From: Devosia beringensis
Lineage (GTDB): Bacteria; Pseudomonadota; Alphaproteobacteria; Rhizobiales; Devosiaceae
Length of the DNA stretch: 64,000 nt
NCBI RefSeq assembly: GCF_014926585.1
Contig: NZ_CP045422.1
Location: 1 to 64,000, forward strand
Direction: 5' to 3'
Part shown: piece after piece, positions 17,131 to 26,341 of the stretch
How positions within the stretch are numbered: the stretch's first letter is position 1
Layout: each line of letters begins with the position of its first letter
The notes under the pieces: model-generated
The model's database searches: none
Told to the model about the DNA's origin: nothing
The model's input: the letters and a program-made list of their open reading frames with translations, nothing else
Position numbers and translations under genes: made by a program

Positions 17131-18237
17131 TCACCAGGCAAAGGCGGCGCGCTTGCGCAGCAGGATCCACAGGAAGAAGGGCCCGCCGACCGCGGCCGTC
17201 ACGATGCCGATGGGCAGTTCGGCGGGCGCGACGACAATCCGGCTGATGGCATCGGCCAGCAGCAGGAAGGACGCGCCCAGCAAGGCAGAGGCCGGCAGCA
17301 GGTAGCGGTGGTCCGGGCCGATCACCAGACGCAGCAAATGCGGCACGACAATGCCGACAAAGCCGATGCCCCCGCTCACCGCGACCGAGGCGCCGGTGGC
17401 GGCCGCGACGGCGACGACGACCACGCGCTTGAAGCGCTGCACCGGAATGCCTAGATGGCCGGCCGTCGCCTCGCCCAGGGTCAGGGCATTGAGCCCCCGG
17501 CTCATGAAGCCCGCGGCCACGAGGGCGGCCAGAATGATCGGGCCCGAGGCCATGACCTTGGTCCAGTTGGCGCCCGACAGGGAACCGAGACCCCAGAAGG
17601 TCAGGTCGCGCAGCTGGCTGTCGGTAGCGATATAGACCAGTACGCCGGTAATGGCGCCGGCCAGGGCGCCCAAGGCAATGCCGGCCAGCAGCATGGTGGC
17701 AATGGCGGTCTGTCCGGCTCGCGTGGCGACGCGATAGAGAATGAAGGTGGTGATCAGGCCGCCGGCAAAGGAGGCCAGCTGCAGGGTATAGATGCCCAGG
17801 AAGGCGGTCAGCGGCGCCAGGGCCGTGGTGCCCAGAACGATAATGCCGACGGCGCCGAGGCCGGCACCGGCCGAGACGCCGACGAGGCCCGGATCGGCCA
17901 GCGGATTGCGGAACAGGCCCTGCATCAGGAGCCCCGACATGGCAAGGGCGGCGCCGATCAGCATGCCCAGCACCATGCGCGGCAGGCGGATATTGTAGAT
18001 TACCGCGTGGTCGCGCAAAGCCTGCATTTCGTCGGCCGGCGCCAGGCCGAACCAGCTGGCCATGACGCTGCCGCTCGAGGCCCCGGAGGCACCGGTGGTC
18101 ATGGAAATGATCATGGCGCCGAGCAGCACACCGACCAAAGCCAGTACGGTCACCCGACCCAGCGCGCTGCGGTCACCCGAGGGCGCGGCGGTGGTGAGAC
18201 GGTCGATGGACAGGGCGGCCACCGGGTTACTCGGCAT
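17131..18237 (-). CDS. hmuU: Haem ABC transporter, permease HmuU
   Basis: The 368-residue FecCD-family permease has about ten hydrophobic helices, with marker stretches RLPRMVLGMLIGAALAMSG, NPLADPGLVGVSAGAG and GGIGFVGIVVPHLLR. The ATG at 18237 overlaps the end of hmuT by 11 bases. Longer readings extend into hmuT in another frame and are rejected. Confidence 0.92.
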   Translation of the reverse strand: MPSNPVAALSIDRLTTAAPSGDRSALGRVTVLALVGVLLGAMIISMTTGASGASSGSVMASWFGLAPADEMQALRDHAVIYNIRLPRMVLGMLIGAALAMSGLLMQGLFRNPLADPGLVGVSAGAGLGAVGIIVLGTTALAPLTAFLGIYTLQLASFAGGLITTFILYRVATRAGQTAIATMLLAGIALGALAGAITGVLVYIATDSQLRDLTFWGLGSLSGANWTKVMASGPIILAALVAAGFMSRGLNALTLGEATAGHLGIPVQRFKRVVVVAVAAATGASVAVSGGIGFVGIVVPHLLRLVIGPDHRYLLPASALLGASFLLLADAISRIVVAPAELPIGIVTAAVGGPFFLWILLRKRAAFAW

Positions 18238-19096
18238 AGAGGGCGTCGACCAGTTCCGACACGGCATCTGCCGTGCGGGGGCCGAAACCAAGCAAATAGG
18301 AGCCCTCGAGCCGGATGAGCGCGTGGTCGCGGCCGGCTGGCGTGAGCGCGATGGCGGGATGGTCGAAGAGTTCGGCATCGATGACCGCCGGGTCTTCCCC
18401 GCGGTCCATCATCAGGATGACGTCGGGTGCAGCGGCGATGATGGCCTCTTCGGTGAGCGCCTTGTAGCCGGCATAGTCGGCAATGACGTTCACCGCACCG
18501 GCCATGGCGATGATGCCGTCGGCTGCCGTGTCGGTACCCGAGGCCTTGATCTTGCCGCCATCGGTGGAGAGCACGAAGAGGACGCGCTTGCGTTCGGCGA
18601 CATTGGCCGTGCGGGCGGCGACAGCCTTAAGTGCCGCATCGAGTTCACTCGCCAGCTTTTCGGCCTTATCGGTGACATCGAGGGCCTGCCCCACGGCACG
18701 CACCTTGGTCAGGATGGCCTCGGCATCATAGCTTTCCGGGATGGTTTGATACTCGACGCCAGCGGATGCAAGCACCTCCAGCGCCTCGGGCGGGCCGCTG
18801 CCTTCGAGCACCAGCAAGGCGCTGGGCGACACCGACAGCACGCCTTCAGGCGCCAGACGGCGCATGTAACCGACATCGGGCAGCGCGGCCGCTGCTGGCG
18901 GATAGACCGCGGTCTGGTCGCGCGCGACCAGCCGCCCCTCCTCGCCCAGGGCAAAAATGATCTCGGTGAGTGAACCACCGATCGAGACCAGGCGCGAGCT
19001 GTCGGCGAAGGGATGCAGATCCTGGGCGGCGGTCGGAGCGGCCAGGGTGGCGGCGAGCGCAGCGGCGATGGCAAGGCGATGGAGCGAATAGGTCAT
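18227..19096 (-). CDS. hmuT: Haem-binding periplasmic protein HmuT
   Basis: The 289-residue protein has a Sec signal (MTYSLHRLAIAAALAATLAAPTAAQ) and the class III binding-protein fold. SIGGSLTEIIFALG opens the mature domain, and a Tyr in PPAAAALPDVGYMRRL is at the place of the haem-ligand Tyr of relatives. It hands haem from the outer-membrane receptor to HmuUV. The ATG at 19096 has GTGAG upstream and lies seven bases after the hmuS stop. Confidence 0.9.
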   Translation of the reverse strand: MTYSLHRLAIAAALAATLAAPTAAQDLHPFADSSRLVSIGGSLTEIIFALGEEGRLVARDQTAVYPPAAAALPDVGYMRRLAPEGVLSVSPSALLVLEGSGPPEALEVLASAGVEYQTIPESYDAEAILTKVRAVGQALDVTDKAEKLASELDAALKAVAARTANVAERKRVLFVLSTDGGKIKASGTDTAADGIIAMAGAVNVIADYAGYKALTEEAIIAAAPDVILMMDRGEDPAVIDAELFDHPAIALTPAGRDHALIRLEGSYLLGFGPRTADAVSELVDALYAE

Positions 19097-19103
19097 CAAA
19101 ATC

Positions 19104-20162
19104 TCACGCAGCATTGGACTGGGCAAAGAGCGGCAGCGCGTCGACGATGGTGCGCCATTCGCTGCGCTCGGCATGGCCCTCATGGCGCTTGCTGAAAAAC
19201 TGGATGATCAACTCGCGATTGGCGTCATAGACTTCCACCGAGGTCACATGGCCGTCGGCGGTCGGCTTGCGCACCGCCCAGACAGCGGCGACCTGGTCGA
19301 GCCGCAGATGCAGATGGAAGGTGTCGTCCATGACGTTGAGCCAGGGCCCCATGGGTTTGACGTTCTGGATCGGACCGGAATGGATCTGGATGCAGCCGTG
19401 ATTGCCGACAAAGGCCATGATCGGCAGCTGTCCGGCAACGGCGGCGTCAAAGAGCCCCGCGACGGCAGCATGATCGAGCTGGACGGCAAAATCCTCGCCG
19501 ACCATTTCGAGTGCATCCAGGCGATGCAGGTTGAGCTCACGCAGCAGGCCAAAGAACTGGTGGGTATCGGTCATGGCGGACCAGCGCTCGCGCAGCTGCT
19601 CGACGCCGGCGGGCGCGCCCATGGCCTCGGGGGTCTTGGGCGCCGACAGGGTGATGGCATCGACCTGTTCGGGGTGGCGCAGATTGTCGATCAGGACAGC
19701 CCAGGCTTCGAGATTGGTGGCCGGGCGGGCATGCACCTTGTGGATGGCCATGCCCTGATGGTCAAAGAACTGCAGCGAGCGGCGGACCGCGCCATCTTCG
19801 GCGGGTTTTTCCACGGCAAAGCCGAAGGCCCACTGGCCGGGAAAGAGACGCAGATCGATCTGGGCGCCGAGCACCATCGACGCGCGCGCCCCGAAAACCA
19901 CCTTTTCATAGGGGCCGATCTTTTCGTGCACCGCGCTCTCATTGCGGGTCAGCGCCATGACCTCGCCGCAGGCCGTCAGGCCATTGAGCAGGGTATCGAC
20001 ATCGGGCCGCAGGCGGATGGCGCCTGCCCCGACCTGGGCGGCGACCAGCTCACCCTCGGAAATGGCGTGAATGCGGGCAAAATCGCGCTCGCGCATGTCG
20101 GGATGCAGGGCGCGCAGTTCGCGGATCTGGGCGGGCGTCTTGGCGGTGGCGTGATGGATCAT
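19104..20162 (-). CDS. hmuS: Haemin-degrading factor HmuS/ChuS
   Basis: This 352-residue cytoplasmic protein has the duplicated HemS/ChuS fold. The C-terminal repeat has the typical block HSGPIQNVKPMGPWLNVMDD and the N-terminal repeat has RNESAVHEKIGPYEKV, both near haem-contacting residues. Family members bind imported haem and store, traffic or degrade it to release iron. It lies second in the operon after hemP with a nine-base gap. Confidence 0.92.
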   Translation of the reverse strand: MIHHATAKTPAQIRELRALHPDMRERDFARIHAISEGELVAAQVGAGAIRLRPDVDTLLNGLTACGEVMALTRNESAVHEKIGPYEKVVFGARASMVLGAQIDLRLFPGQWAFGFAVEKPAEDGAVRRSLQFFDHQGMAIHKVHARPATNLEAWAVLIDNLRHPEQVDAITLSAPKTPEAMGAPAGVEQLRERWSAMTDTHQFFGLLRELNLHRLDALEMVGEDFAVQLDHAAVAGLFDAAVAGQLPIMAFVGNHGCIQIHSGPIQNVKPMGPWLNVMDDTFHLHLRLDQVAAVWAVRKPTADGHVTSVEVYDANRELIIQFFSKRHEGHAERSEWRTIVDALPLFAQSNAA

Positions 20163-20171
20163 GGCAATGGC

Positions 20172-20351
20172 CTATTTGGTCAGAATGAGCTTGTCCTGGC
20201 GGGTAACGCGCAGGCGATAATGGGCGCCGTTGTGAACAACCACGATCTCGTCGGCGCCCTTGAACAGCTCCTGGCTGGTAAAGGTGCGCTGGCCGGGAGG
20301 TGGGACCAGTCTTGGGTCAACGTGCTCAGGCAATTCGGTTTTTGGCGTCAC
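20172..20351 (-). CDS. hemP: HemP-family haemin uptake regulator
   Basis: The predicted product has 59 residues and carries the full family signature TSQELFKGADEIVVVHNG...YRLRVTRQDKLILTK. HemP/HmuP proteins are small and help activate haem-receptor expression in rhizobia and Burkholderia. The GTG at 20351 is chosen because CGAGG lies six bases upstream and the length matches the family; a TTG at 20411 would give 79 residues. It is the first gene of the minus-strand haem operon, facing the hmuR receptor gene. Confidence 0.85.
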   Translation of the reverse strand: MTPKTELPEHVDPRLVPPPGQRTFTSQELFKGADEIVVVHNGAHYRLRVTRQDKLILTK

Positions 20352-20415
20352 ATAGGCCTCGTATCGTCGCAGCGGTGGCAACCATGACAGCGTGTCACGG
20401 CGCCTCACCAATAGT

Positions 20416-20430
20416 TGACTCTGATAATCA
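20416..20430. promoter_or_regulatory. Iron-responsive operator (RirA-type IRO box), copy 1
   Basis: TGACTCTGATAATCA matches the TGA-N9-TCA iron-responsive operator bound by the [Fe-S] repressor RirA in rhizobia. It is the hemP-proximal copy. It is an almost exact inverted copy (14 of 15 bases) of the box at 20454-20468. Confidence 0.7.
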
Positions 20431-20453
20431 TGTTATCTAAATCACGCAATAGG

Positions 20454-20468
20454 TGATTATTAGAGTCA
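20454..20468. promoter_or_regulatory. Iron-responsive operator (RirA-type IRO box), copy 2
   Basis: TGATTATTAGAGTCA also matches TGA-N9-TCA. It is the hmuR-proximal copy, 38 bases from copy 1 centre to centre. The two boxes lie between the divergent hemP-hmuSTUV-exbBD-tonB operon and hmuR, so both transcripts could be repressed together when iron is sufficient. Confidence 0.7.
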
Positions 20469-20545
20469 GCTTTAAAAGCGGCGCCATCACTGTCAGCCAG
20501 CCATCAGCCAGCCAACCCAAAAACCCGAGACGACTGGAGAGAATA

Positions 20546-22615
20546 ATGCGGCTGGTAAGGTCACAGGCGGCGGCACTGATGTGCGGCGTCGCCTTGGGCG
20601 TAGTGAGTGTGCAGGCCGGTGCTGCGCAAACGCTCAACGTCAATGCAAGCAATGTTACGCTGCTGGAACGGCTGGTGATCGGCGCCGGCAAGGCCAAGGT
20701 CGCCATCGATACGCCGCAGGCGGTGACGGTGGTCAACCAGGACGATATCGATGCGGCGCAGGCGACCACCATTGGCGATGTCCTTTCGACCGTGCCGGGC
20801 GTTACGCTGATCGGCTCGGAACGCGTGCTGGGGGAATCGTTCAATATAAGGGGTATCGGCACGGCCGAGACCTCGGGCGATGAGGCCCGCATCGTGGTCA
20901 ACGTGGACGGCGCCAAGAAATTCTACGAGCAATACCGCATGGGGTCGTTCTTCTCGGACCCCGAACTGTACAAGCAGGTGGAAGTGCTGCGCGGCCCCGC
21001 CTCCTCGACGCTCTATGGCTCAGGCGCGCTGGGCGGGGTGATCAATTTTACCACCAAGGACGCCGCCGACTTCATCCAGGATGGCAGGAGCGGTGCGGCG
21101 CGGCTGCAGACGCAGTACAGCTCCAATGGCAGCGGCACCCTGGTTTCGGGCGTGCTGGCTCAGCAGGTCAACGAGACCTTCGACATCCTGGCGACAGGCA
21201 ACTGGCGGCGATCGGATGCCCTTACCCTGGCCAATGGCAACACGCTGTCGGGCTCGGACTTCGCTTCCCTGTCGGGTCTGGTCAAGGGCACGGCGCACTT
21301 CGGCGACAATGACGAGCAGGCGCTGCGCCTGTCCTACCAGCGCTGGAGCAGCAACGCCGACAACCAGGACTATGCCCAGACGGGCACTGCCGCCATGTTT
21401 GGCAAGGTCGACCGGGACGTGCTGGACCAGACCGCGGTGCTGAGCTACGAAAACGCGGACAGCGACAATCCGTGGGTCGACCTCAAGGCCAATGTCTCGT
21501 TTTTTGATACCGCCGTGTCGCAGACCAAGTCGGCGGTGGGCACCTTCGGCACCGCCGATTACGGCTATCGCACCTGGCAGGCCAATATCGAGAACACCTC
21601 CGAGTTCGATACCGGCGCCTGGGCGCACTATCTGACCTATGGTGTGCAGACCTCGTTCCAGGATCGGGTCGGCTATACGACGCTCCCGGCGGCCGACCCT
21701 GGGATCACGACCCACCCGGAAGGCCAGGAAAAGCGGCTCGGCCTGTTTATGCAGGATGAAGCGATCCTCGACGAGCGACTGACCGTGATTGCCGGCGTGC
21801 GCGGCGACTTCGCCTGGCAAACGCCCAAGCGCACTACCCGGGGTGAAGTCGACATCAATGACTCGGCCATCTCACCCAAGCTCGCGGTGCTCTACGACCT
21901 GACAGACAATTTTTCGGTCTTCGGTTCGTTGGCGCATACCGAGCGGATGCCGACCCTTGACGAGCGTTATCAATACAACGCGACCAAGACCCCCAGCCTC
22001 AACCTACAGAAGGAAAGTTCCAACTCCTTTGAGGCCGGCTTTGCCTTGTCCGGCTATGAACTGGTGCAGGAGGGCGATCAGGCTAGCGTCAAGGTCACCG
22101 GCTTCTACAGCGACCTTACCAATATGATCGAGTCGTCGCCCTCCGTGGCGGGCAATCCCTATCATCGCAATATCGGGCAGGCGACGATCTATGGCCTGGA
22201 AGTCGAGGGCGCCTATGAATCGGAAAGCCTGTTCAGCCGGATCGCCTATTCGGCCATGGTGGGCACCGATGACATCGCCAACAAGCCGCTGACCTCGATC
22301 CCGGCCCACAAGCTGGTGCTGACCCTGGGTGCCCGCGTCCCGGAATATGAACTGGAATATGGTGTCAAAGCGACGCTGGTCGCCGCCACCGATACCGGCG
22401 TGACCCCGGCCGCCGGCGGATCGACTGCCACCAATGGCTATGCCACGCTGGACCTGTTCTCGTCCTGGAAGCCCACCAGCGGCGCCTTTGCCGGCACCGA
22501 GCTGCGCGCCTCCATCGACAATGTGACGAATGCCGATTTCCGCGACAATCAGCAGGCCGACCGCTCCACCGGCCGGACCTTCAAGCTGTCGCTGGCCAAG
22601 CAGTTCGACTGGTAA
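20546..22615 (+). CDS. hmuR: TonB-dependent haem/haemoglobin receptor
   Basis: The 689-residue protein has a signal peptide ending near VQAGA, a TonB-box-like stretch (TLLERLVIG), and a plug domain with TVVNQDDIDAAQATTIGDVLSTVPGV and VEVLRGPASSTLYGSGALGGVINF. A 22-strand barrel follows and ends in the C-terminal aromatic residue Trp (LAKQFDW), as expected for outer-membrane insertion. It brings haem across the outer membrane using TonB-ExbBD. The ATG at 20546 has GGAGAG at 20537-20542; the open frame extends further upstream but without a signal peptide at its end. A strong terminator follows. Confidence 0.92.
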   Translation: MRLVRSQAAALMCGVALGVVSVQAGAAQTLNVNASNVTLLERLVIGAGKAKVAIDTPQAVTVVNQDDIDAAQATTIGDVLSTVPGVTLIGSERVLGESFNIRGIGTAETSGDEARIVVNVDGAKKFYEQYRMGSFFSDPELYKQVEVLRGPASSTLYGSGALGGVINFTTKDAADFIQDGRSGAARLQTQYSSNGSGTLVSGVLAQQVNETFDILATGNWRRSDALTLANGNTLSGSDFASLSGLVKGTAHFGDNDEQALRLSYQRWSSNADNQDYAQTGTAAMFGKVDRDVLDQTAVLSYENADSDNPWVDLKANVSFFDTAVSQTKSAVGTFGTADYGYRTWQANIENTSEFDTGAWAHYLTYGVQTSFQDRVGYTTLPAADPGITTHPEGQEKRLGLFMQDEAILDERLTVIAGVRGDFAWQTPKRTTRGEVDINDSAISPKLAVLYDLTDNFSVFGSLAHTERMPTLDERYQYNATKTPSLNLQKESSNSFEAGFALSGYELVQEGDQASVKVTGFYSDLTNMIESSPSVAGNPYHRNIGQATIYGLEVEGAYESESLFSRIAYSAMVGTDDIANKPLTSIPAHKLVLTLGARVPEYELEYGVKATLVAATDTGVTPAAGGSTATNGYATLDLFSSWKPTSGAFAGTELRASIDNVTNADFRDNQQADRSTGRTFKLSLAKQFDW

Positions 22616-22638
22616 TCACTGGTAAGCGTCACGTTACG

Positions 22639-22667
22639 GGCCCCCGCCGATCGCGGGGGCCTTTTTT
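22639..22667 (+). terminator. Intrinsic terminator after hmuR
   Basis: A nine-base stem GGCCCCCGC/GCGGGGGCC with loop CGATC is followed by six T. It ends hmuR transcription. The convergent aldehyde dehydrogenase gene ends 12 bases downstream. Confidence 0.92.
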
Positions 22668-22678
22668 GTCTGTGTAGC

Positions 22679-24106
22679 TCAACCGATCATCAGGTGGCGG
22701 ATCTGGGTGTAGTCGATCAGCGATTGCATCGACAGATCAGAGCCATAACCAGAGTTCTTCATGCCGCCATGCGGCATTTCGGTGGCCATGACGCCGTGGG
22801 TATTGATCCAGGTGACGCCATATTCCAGCGCATTGGCCAGCCCCATGGCCGTACCGGTATCGCGCGACCAGACCGACGAACCCAGGCCATATTCGGACGC
22901 ATTGGCCCAGCCCAGAGCCGTCTCGGCGTCGTCAAACGGGGTGATGCTGAGCACCGGTCCGAAGACCTCCTTTTGCACGATTTCGGCGTCGATCGGCGCT
23001 GCAACCAGGGTGGGGGCAAAGAAGAAGCCGCCCGTTTCGGCCGCCGTCCCCTGCATGACGTCCGCGCCGGCGCTGCGCGCCCGGCTGACAAATCCGTCGA
23101 CACGTTCCAGCTGGCGCTCGCTGATGACGGGACCGAATTCGACGTCGTCGCGGTCCGGCTGGCCATAGACCAGCGAGCCGATCATGGTCTGCAGCTTGTC
23201 GGTCAATGCCTGGGCGATGTCGGCCTGGGCGAAGATGCGGCAGGCGGCGGTGCAATCCTGGCCGGCATTGTAGAAGCTGGCCTCGCGCAGCGTCTCGACC
23301 AGCTTGTCGAGATCGGCATCCTCGCAGACGATGACTGGCGCCTTGCCGCCGAGCTCGAGATGGGTGCGCTTGATGATCGGGCCGGCGGCGGCCTGCAGCA
23401 CGGCGCGGCCGGTGCGGACATCGCCGGTCAGCGAAATCATGCGCACCGTGTCATGCGAGATCAGGCGCTGGCCGACATCGAGACCATTGCCGCAGATAAT
23501 GTTGACGACGCCGGGCGGCAGCACTTCGGCAAAGATCTTGCCCAGCTCAAGCAGGCTGAGCGGGGTCAGTTCGCTGGGCTTGATGACGACGGTATTGCCC
23601 GCCGCAATGGCGGGGGCAATTTTCCACGCCGACATCAGCAGCGGGTAGTTCCAGGGGGCGATCTGGGCGACGACGCCGATCGGGTCGCGGCGGATCAGGC
23701 TGGTCAGCGCGGTCGAGCGAAAATTGCCGGCGGCTGGGGCCGGGATATTGCGCACGGCAGTGGCGTAGAAGCGGAAGACGTCGGCGACATTGGCCAGTTC
23801 CCCGCCCTTGACGAAGCGCAGCGGCTTGCCGGCATTGCGGGACTCGACGCTGGCGAGGCTATCGGCGCGTTCCTCGATCAGGTCGGCAATGCGCCAGAGG
23901 GCGGCGCTGCGCTGCTTCGGGGTGGTTTTGGCCCAGCTCTTGAAAGCTGTCGCGGCGGCGGCAACGGCAGCATCGACCTGGGCCGGGCTGGCCGAGGCGA
24001 CTTCGGCCAGGGGCGTGCCGCGGGCGGGCTCGAAGGCGATTTCGACCGCGCTCTGCCCCTCGACAAAGTCGCCATTGATGAACAGCCGGGTCTCGAATTC
24101 GGTCAT
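22679..24106 (-). CDS. Aldehyde dehydrogenase of putrescine catabolism (PatD/PuuC role)
   Basis: The 475-residue NAD(P)-dependent aldehyde dehydrogenase has the catalytic Cys in [11 protein letters not shown], the general base Glu in LELGGKAPV, and PWNYPLLM for the cofactor. The Cys block is typical of gamma-aminobutyraldehyde dehydrogenase (PatD). In this cluster it probably oxidises gamma-glutamyl-gamma-aminobutyraldehyde, the step normally done by PuuC, since PuuA, PuuB and PuuD are all present. Its start overlaps the puuD stop by four bases. Confidence 0.87.
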   Translation of the reverse strand: MTEFETRLFINGDFVEGQSAVEIAFEPARGTPLAEVASASPAQVDAAVAAAATAFKSWAKTTPKQRSAALWRIADLIEERADSLASVESRNAGKPLRFVKGGELANVADVFRFYATAVRNIPAPAAGNFRSTALTSLIRRDPIGVVAQIAPWNYPLLMSAWKIAPAIAAGNTVVIKPSELTPLSLLELGKIFAEVLPPGVVNIICGNGLDVGQRLISHDTVRMISLTGDVRTGRAVLQAAAGPIIKRTHLELGGKAPVIVCEDADLDKLVETLREASFYNAGQDCTAACRIFAQADIAQALTDKLQTMIGSLVYGQPDRDDVEFGPVISERQLERVDGFVSRARSAGADVMQGTAAETGGFFFAPTLVAAPIDAEIVQKEVFGPVLSITPFDDAETALGWANASEYGLGSSVWSRDTGTAMGLANALEYGVTWINTHGVMATEMPHGGMKNSGYGSDLSMQSLIDYTQIRHLMIG

Positions 24107-24876
24107 GGGGTCAACTCCGCGGCTTTGGCTGGCTGATAGTCGGTGCGTGCGGCCTGTCCAACATAGTGCCAGAAGGCCAGATCATGCGGGCGCTCCTGCG
24201 GGCGCCATTCGGGATGCCATTGTACGGCAAAAACCGGCGCTGGCGTGGCCGTGGCGGCGATAGCCTCGATAATGCCGTCGGCATCTGTCGCATTGACCGC
24301 CAGACCGGGCGCCAGCCGATCAATGGTCTGGAAATGCACGCTGTTGACGGTGAGCTGTTCGCTGCCTGTCATTGAGGCCAACACGCTGCCCGGCGGCATC
24401 GCAACGGCGTGAGCATGGCCGAACATCGCGTCCAGATCGGCGCCGTCAGGGGCATGGTGACGCCCTGCCCCGTCGCCGCTGCGCATGTCGCGCAACGTGC
24501 CGCCCAGGGCCACGTTGATTTCCTGCAGGCCCCGGCAAATGCCGAAGACCGGTTTGCCGGCGGCAATAGCCGCCTTGATCAGGGCCGCGCTCAACGTGTC
24601 GCGCGCCGAATCGACTGGTGCCTGCCCTGGATCGGCCGAACCATAGTGGCGCGGCTCGATATTGGAATTGCTGCCGGTCAGCAGGACGGCATCGAGCCGT
24701 GCCACGATATCGGCCGCGTTGGCGGCGGACTGGTGCGAGGGAATGATCAGCGGCACCGCTTCGGCAAAGCGCTCCACGCCCTCAATATAGCGGTGTTTGA
24801 CCGCCTGGGCGGGCTCACCTTCGACGGCGCGGCCGCAGGCGATGATGCCAATGACGGGACGGTGCTGTTCAACCAT
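24103..24876 (-). CDS. puuD: Gamma-glutamyl-GABA hydrolase
   Basis: The 257-residue class I glutamine-amidotransferase-like hydrolase has its nucleophile Cys in FGICRGLQE and the His-Glu pair in VQWHPEW. It releases GABA and glutamate from gamma-glutamyl-GABA, the last step of the Puu pathway. Gene order is divergent from puuA with 100 bases between the starts, and it is coupled to the downstream aldehyde dehydrogenase gene. Confidence 0.9.
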   Translation of the reverse strand: MVEQHRPVIGIIACGRAVEGEPAQAVKHRYIEGVERFAEAVPLIIPSHQSAANAADIVARLDAVLLTGSNSNIEPRHYGSADPGQAPVDSARDTLSAALIKAAIAAGKPVFGICRGLQEINVALGGTLRDMRSGDGAGRHHAPDGADLDAMFGHAHAVAMPPGSVLASMTGSEQLTVNSVHFQTIDRLAPGLAVNATDADGIIEAIAATATPAPVFAVQWHPEWRPQERPHDLAFWHYVGQAARTDYQPAKAAELTP

Positions 24877-24976
24877 GTTGCCTGACCCTTTGGGATGGGA
24901 AGGACCGGGGCCTCCCTAAAGTGCATGGCACCTGCTAGGCTAACGCTATGACATACAAAAAACCCGTCGGACAGGC
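24877..24976. promoter_or_regulatory. Divergent puuD/puuA promoter region
   Basis: Both promoters lie in these 100 bases. On the plus strand TGGCACCTGCTAGGCT at 24926-24941 has GG and GC separated by ten bases, the minimum spacing of a sigma-54 promoter, although the -12 element is AGGC where TTGC is expected. A transcript from there would leave about 25 untranslated bases before puuA. The evidence is weak. Confidence 0.3.
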
Positions 24977-26341
24977 ATGAGCACCGAATTGAACAACAGC
25001 GCAGACATTGTCACCTGGCTCGATCAGAACCCCCAGGTGGAAGTGCTGCACACCGCCGTCGTTGACCTCAATGGCATCATGCGCGGCAAACGCATCCCCA
25101 TCGACCAGGCCCGCCGCATCGCTGACAATGGCATCCGCATGCCGCTGTCGATCGTGGGCGTGGACGTCTGGGGCGAGGATATCGTGGGCAATCCGATGGT
25201 CTTCACCAGTGGTGACGCCGATGGCATCTGCAGCCCGACCGGTCGCGGCGCGCTGCCCATCAACTGGACGACAAGGCCCAGCGCTATGATCCCACTCTGG
25301 CTGTTCCAGGACGCGCGCACGCCGTTCCTGGGCGATCCACGCCAGTCACTGGCGCATGTGGTGCGGCGCTTTGCCGAGCACGGGCTGACCCCGGTAGTGG
25401 CGACCGAACTGGAATTCTACCTGGTCGATCCCGAGGCCGATTCTGCCCGCCCCCCCATCTCGCCCTATACGGGCAAGCGGCTGGATTCGGACGCCATCCT
25501 GTCGCTCGACGAGCTCGAAGATTTCGGCGAGTTCTTCCGCGACGTCTATCTGCAATGCGAACAGCAGAATGTGCCGGCAGATACAGCCGTAGCGGAAAAC
25601 GGCATCGGCCAGTTCGAGATCAACCTGCTGCACAGTTCGGACGCGCTCAAGGCGGCCGATGATGCGGTGCTGTTCAAGCGCATCGTCAAGGGCGTGGCGC
25701 GCAAGCACAAGCTGGTCGCCACCTTCATGGCCAAACCCTATGGCGGCCGTTCGGGTAATGGCTTCCACGTGCATTTCAGCCTCAACGACGCCGCCGGCAT
25801 CAACGTCTTTGACGATGGCACCGAGACCGGCTCGGAGGTGATGCTGCATGCCGTGGGCGGGTTGCTGTCGGGCATGGCGGAATCCACCCTGCTGTTTGCG
25901 CCGCACTTCAATTCCTATCGCCGGCTGCGCCCCGACACCCATGCGCCCAGCGCGGTCTCCTGGGGCTATGAGAACCGCACCACCGCGGTGCGCATTCCCG
26001 GTGGCAATCACAAGGCCCGCCGCATCGAGCACCGGGTTTCCGGCGCTGATGCCAACCCCTATCTCGTGCTGGCCGGCATTCTTGGCGCAGCGCTGGTAGG
26101 CATCGAAGACGAGATGAAGCCGGCCAAGCCGTTCAAGGGCCGGGCCTATTCCGAACGCCTGCCCAAGCTGCCGGCCGACTGGGCCTCGGCGGTCAATGCG
26201 TTCGAGGACGGCGACATGATACCGCGCATTTTCGATCCCACGCTGCAATCGATGTTTGTCGCCTGCAAGCGACAGGAAATCGCCGGTTTTGCCTCCCAGG
26301 TGACGGATCTGGAATTCAGCGCCTACCTGGAGATCGTGTGA
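24977..26341 (+). CDS. puuA: Gamma-glutamylputrescine synthetase
   Basis: The 454-residue enzyme has the glutamine-synthetase fold: the beta-grasp domain with VVDLNGIMRGKRIP near the N terminus and the catalytic domain with ELEFYLVDP, NGIGQFEINLLH, GNGFHVHFS and RIPGGNHKARRIEHRVSGADANPY. It ligates glutamate to putrescine using ATP, the entry step of the Puu pathway. The stop overlaps puuB by one base. PuuA-type enzymes can also accept other polyamines or monoamines. Confidence 0.9.
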   Translation: MSTELNNSADIVTWLDQNPQVEVLHTAVVDLNGIMRGKRIPIDQARRIADNGIRMPLSIVGVDVWGEDIVGNPMVFTSGDADGICSPTGRGALPINWTTRPSAMIPLWLFQDARTPFLGDPRQSLAHVVRRFAEHGLTPVVATELEFYLVDPEADSARPPISPYTGKRLDSDAILSLDELEDFGEFFRDVYLQCEQQNVPADTAVAENGIGQFEINLLHSSDALKAADDAVLFKRIVKGVARKHKLVATFMAKPYGGRSGNGFHVHFSLNDAAGINVFDDGTETGSEVMLHAVGGLLSGMAESTLLFAPHFNSYRRLRPDTHAPSAVSWGYENRTTAVRIPGGNHKARRIEHRVSGADANPYLVLAGILGAALVGIEDEMKPAKPFKGRAYSERLPKLPADWASAVNAFEDGDMIPRIFDPTLQSMFVACKRQEIAGFASQVTDLEFSAYLEIV

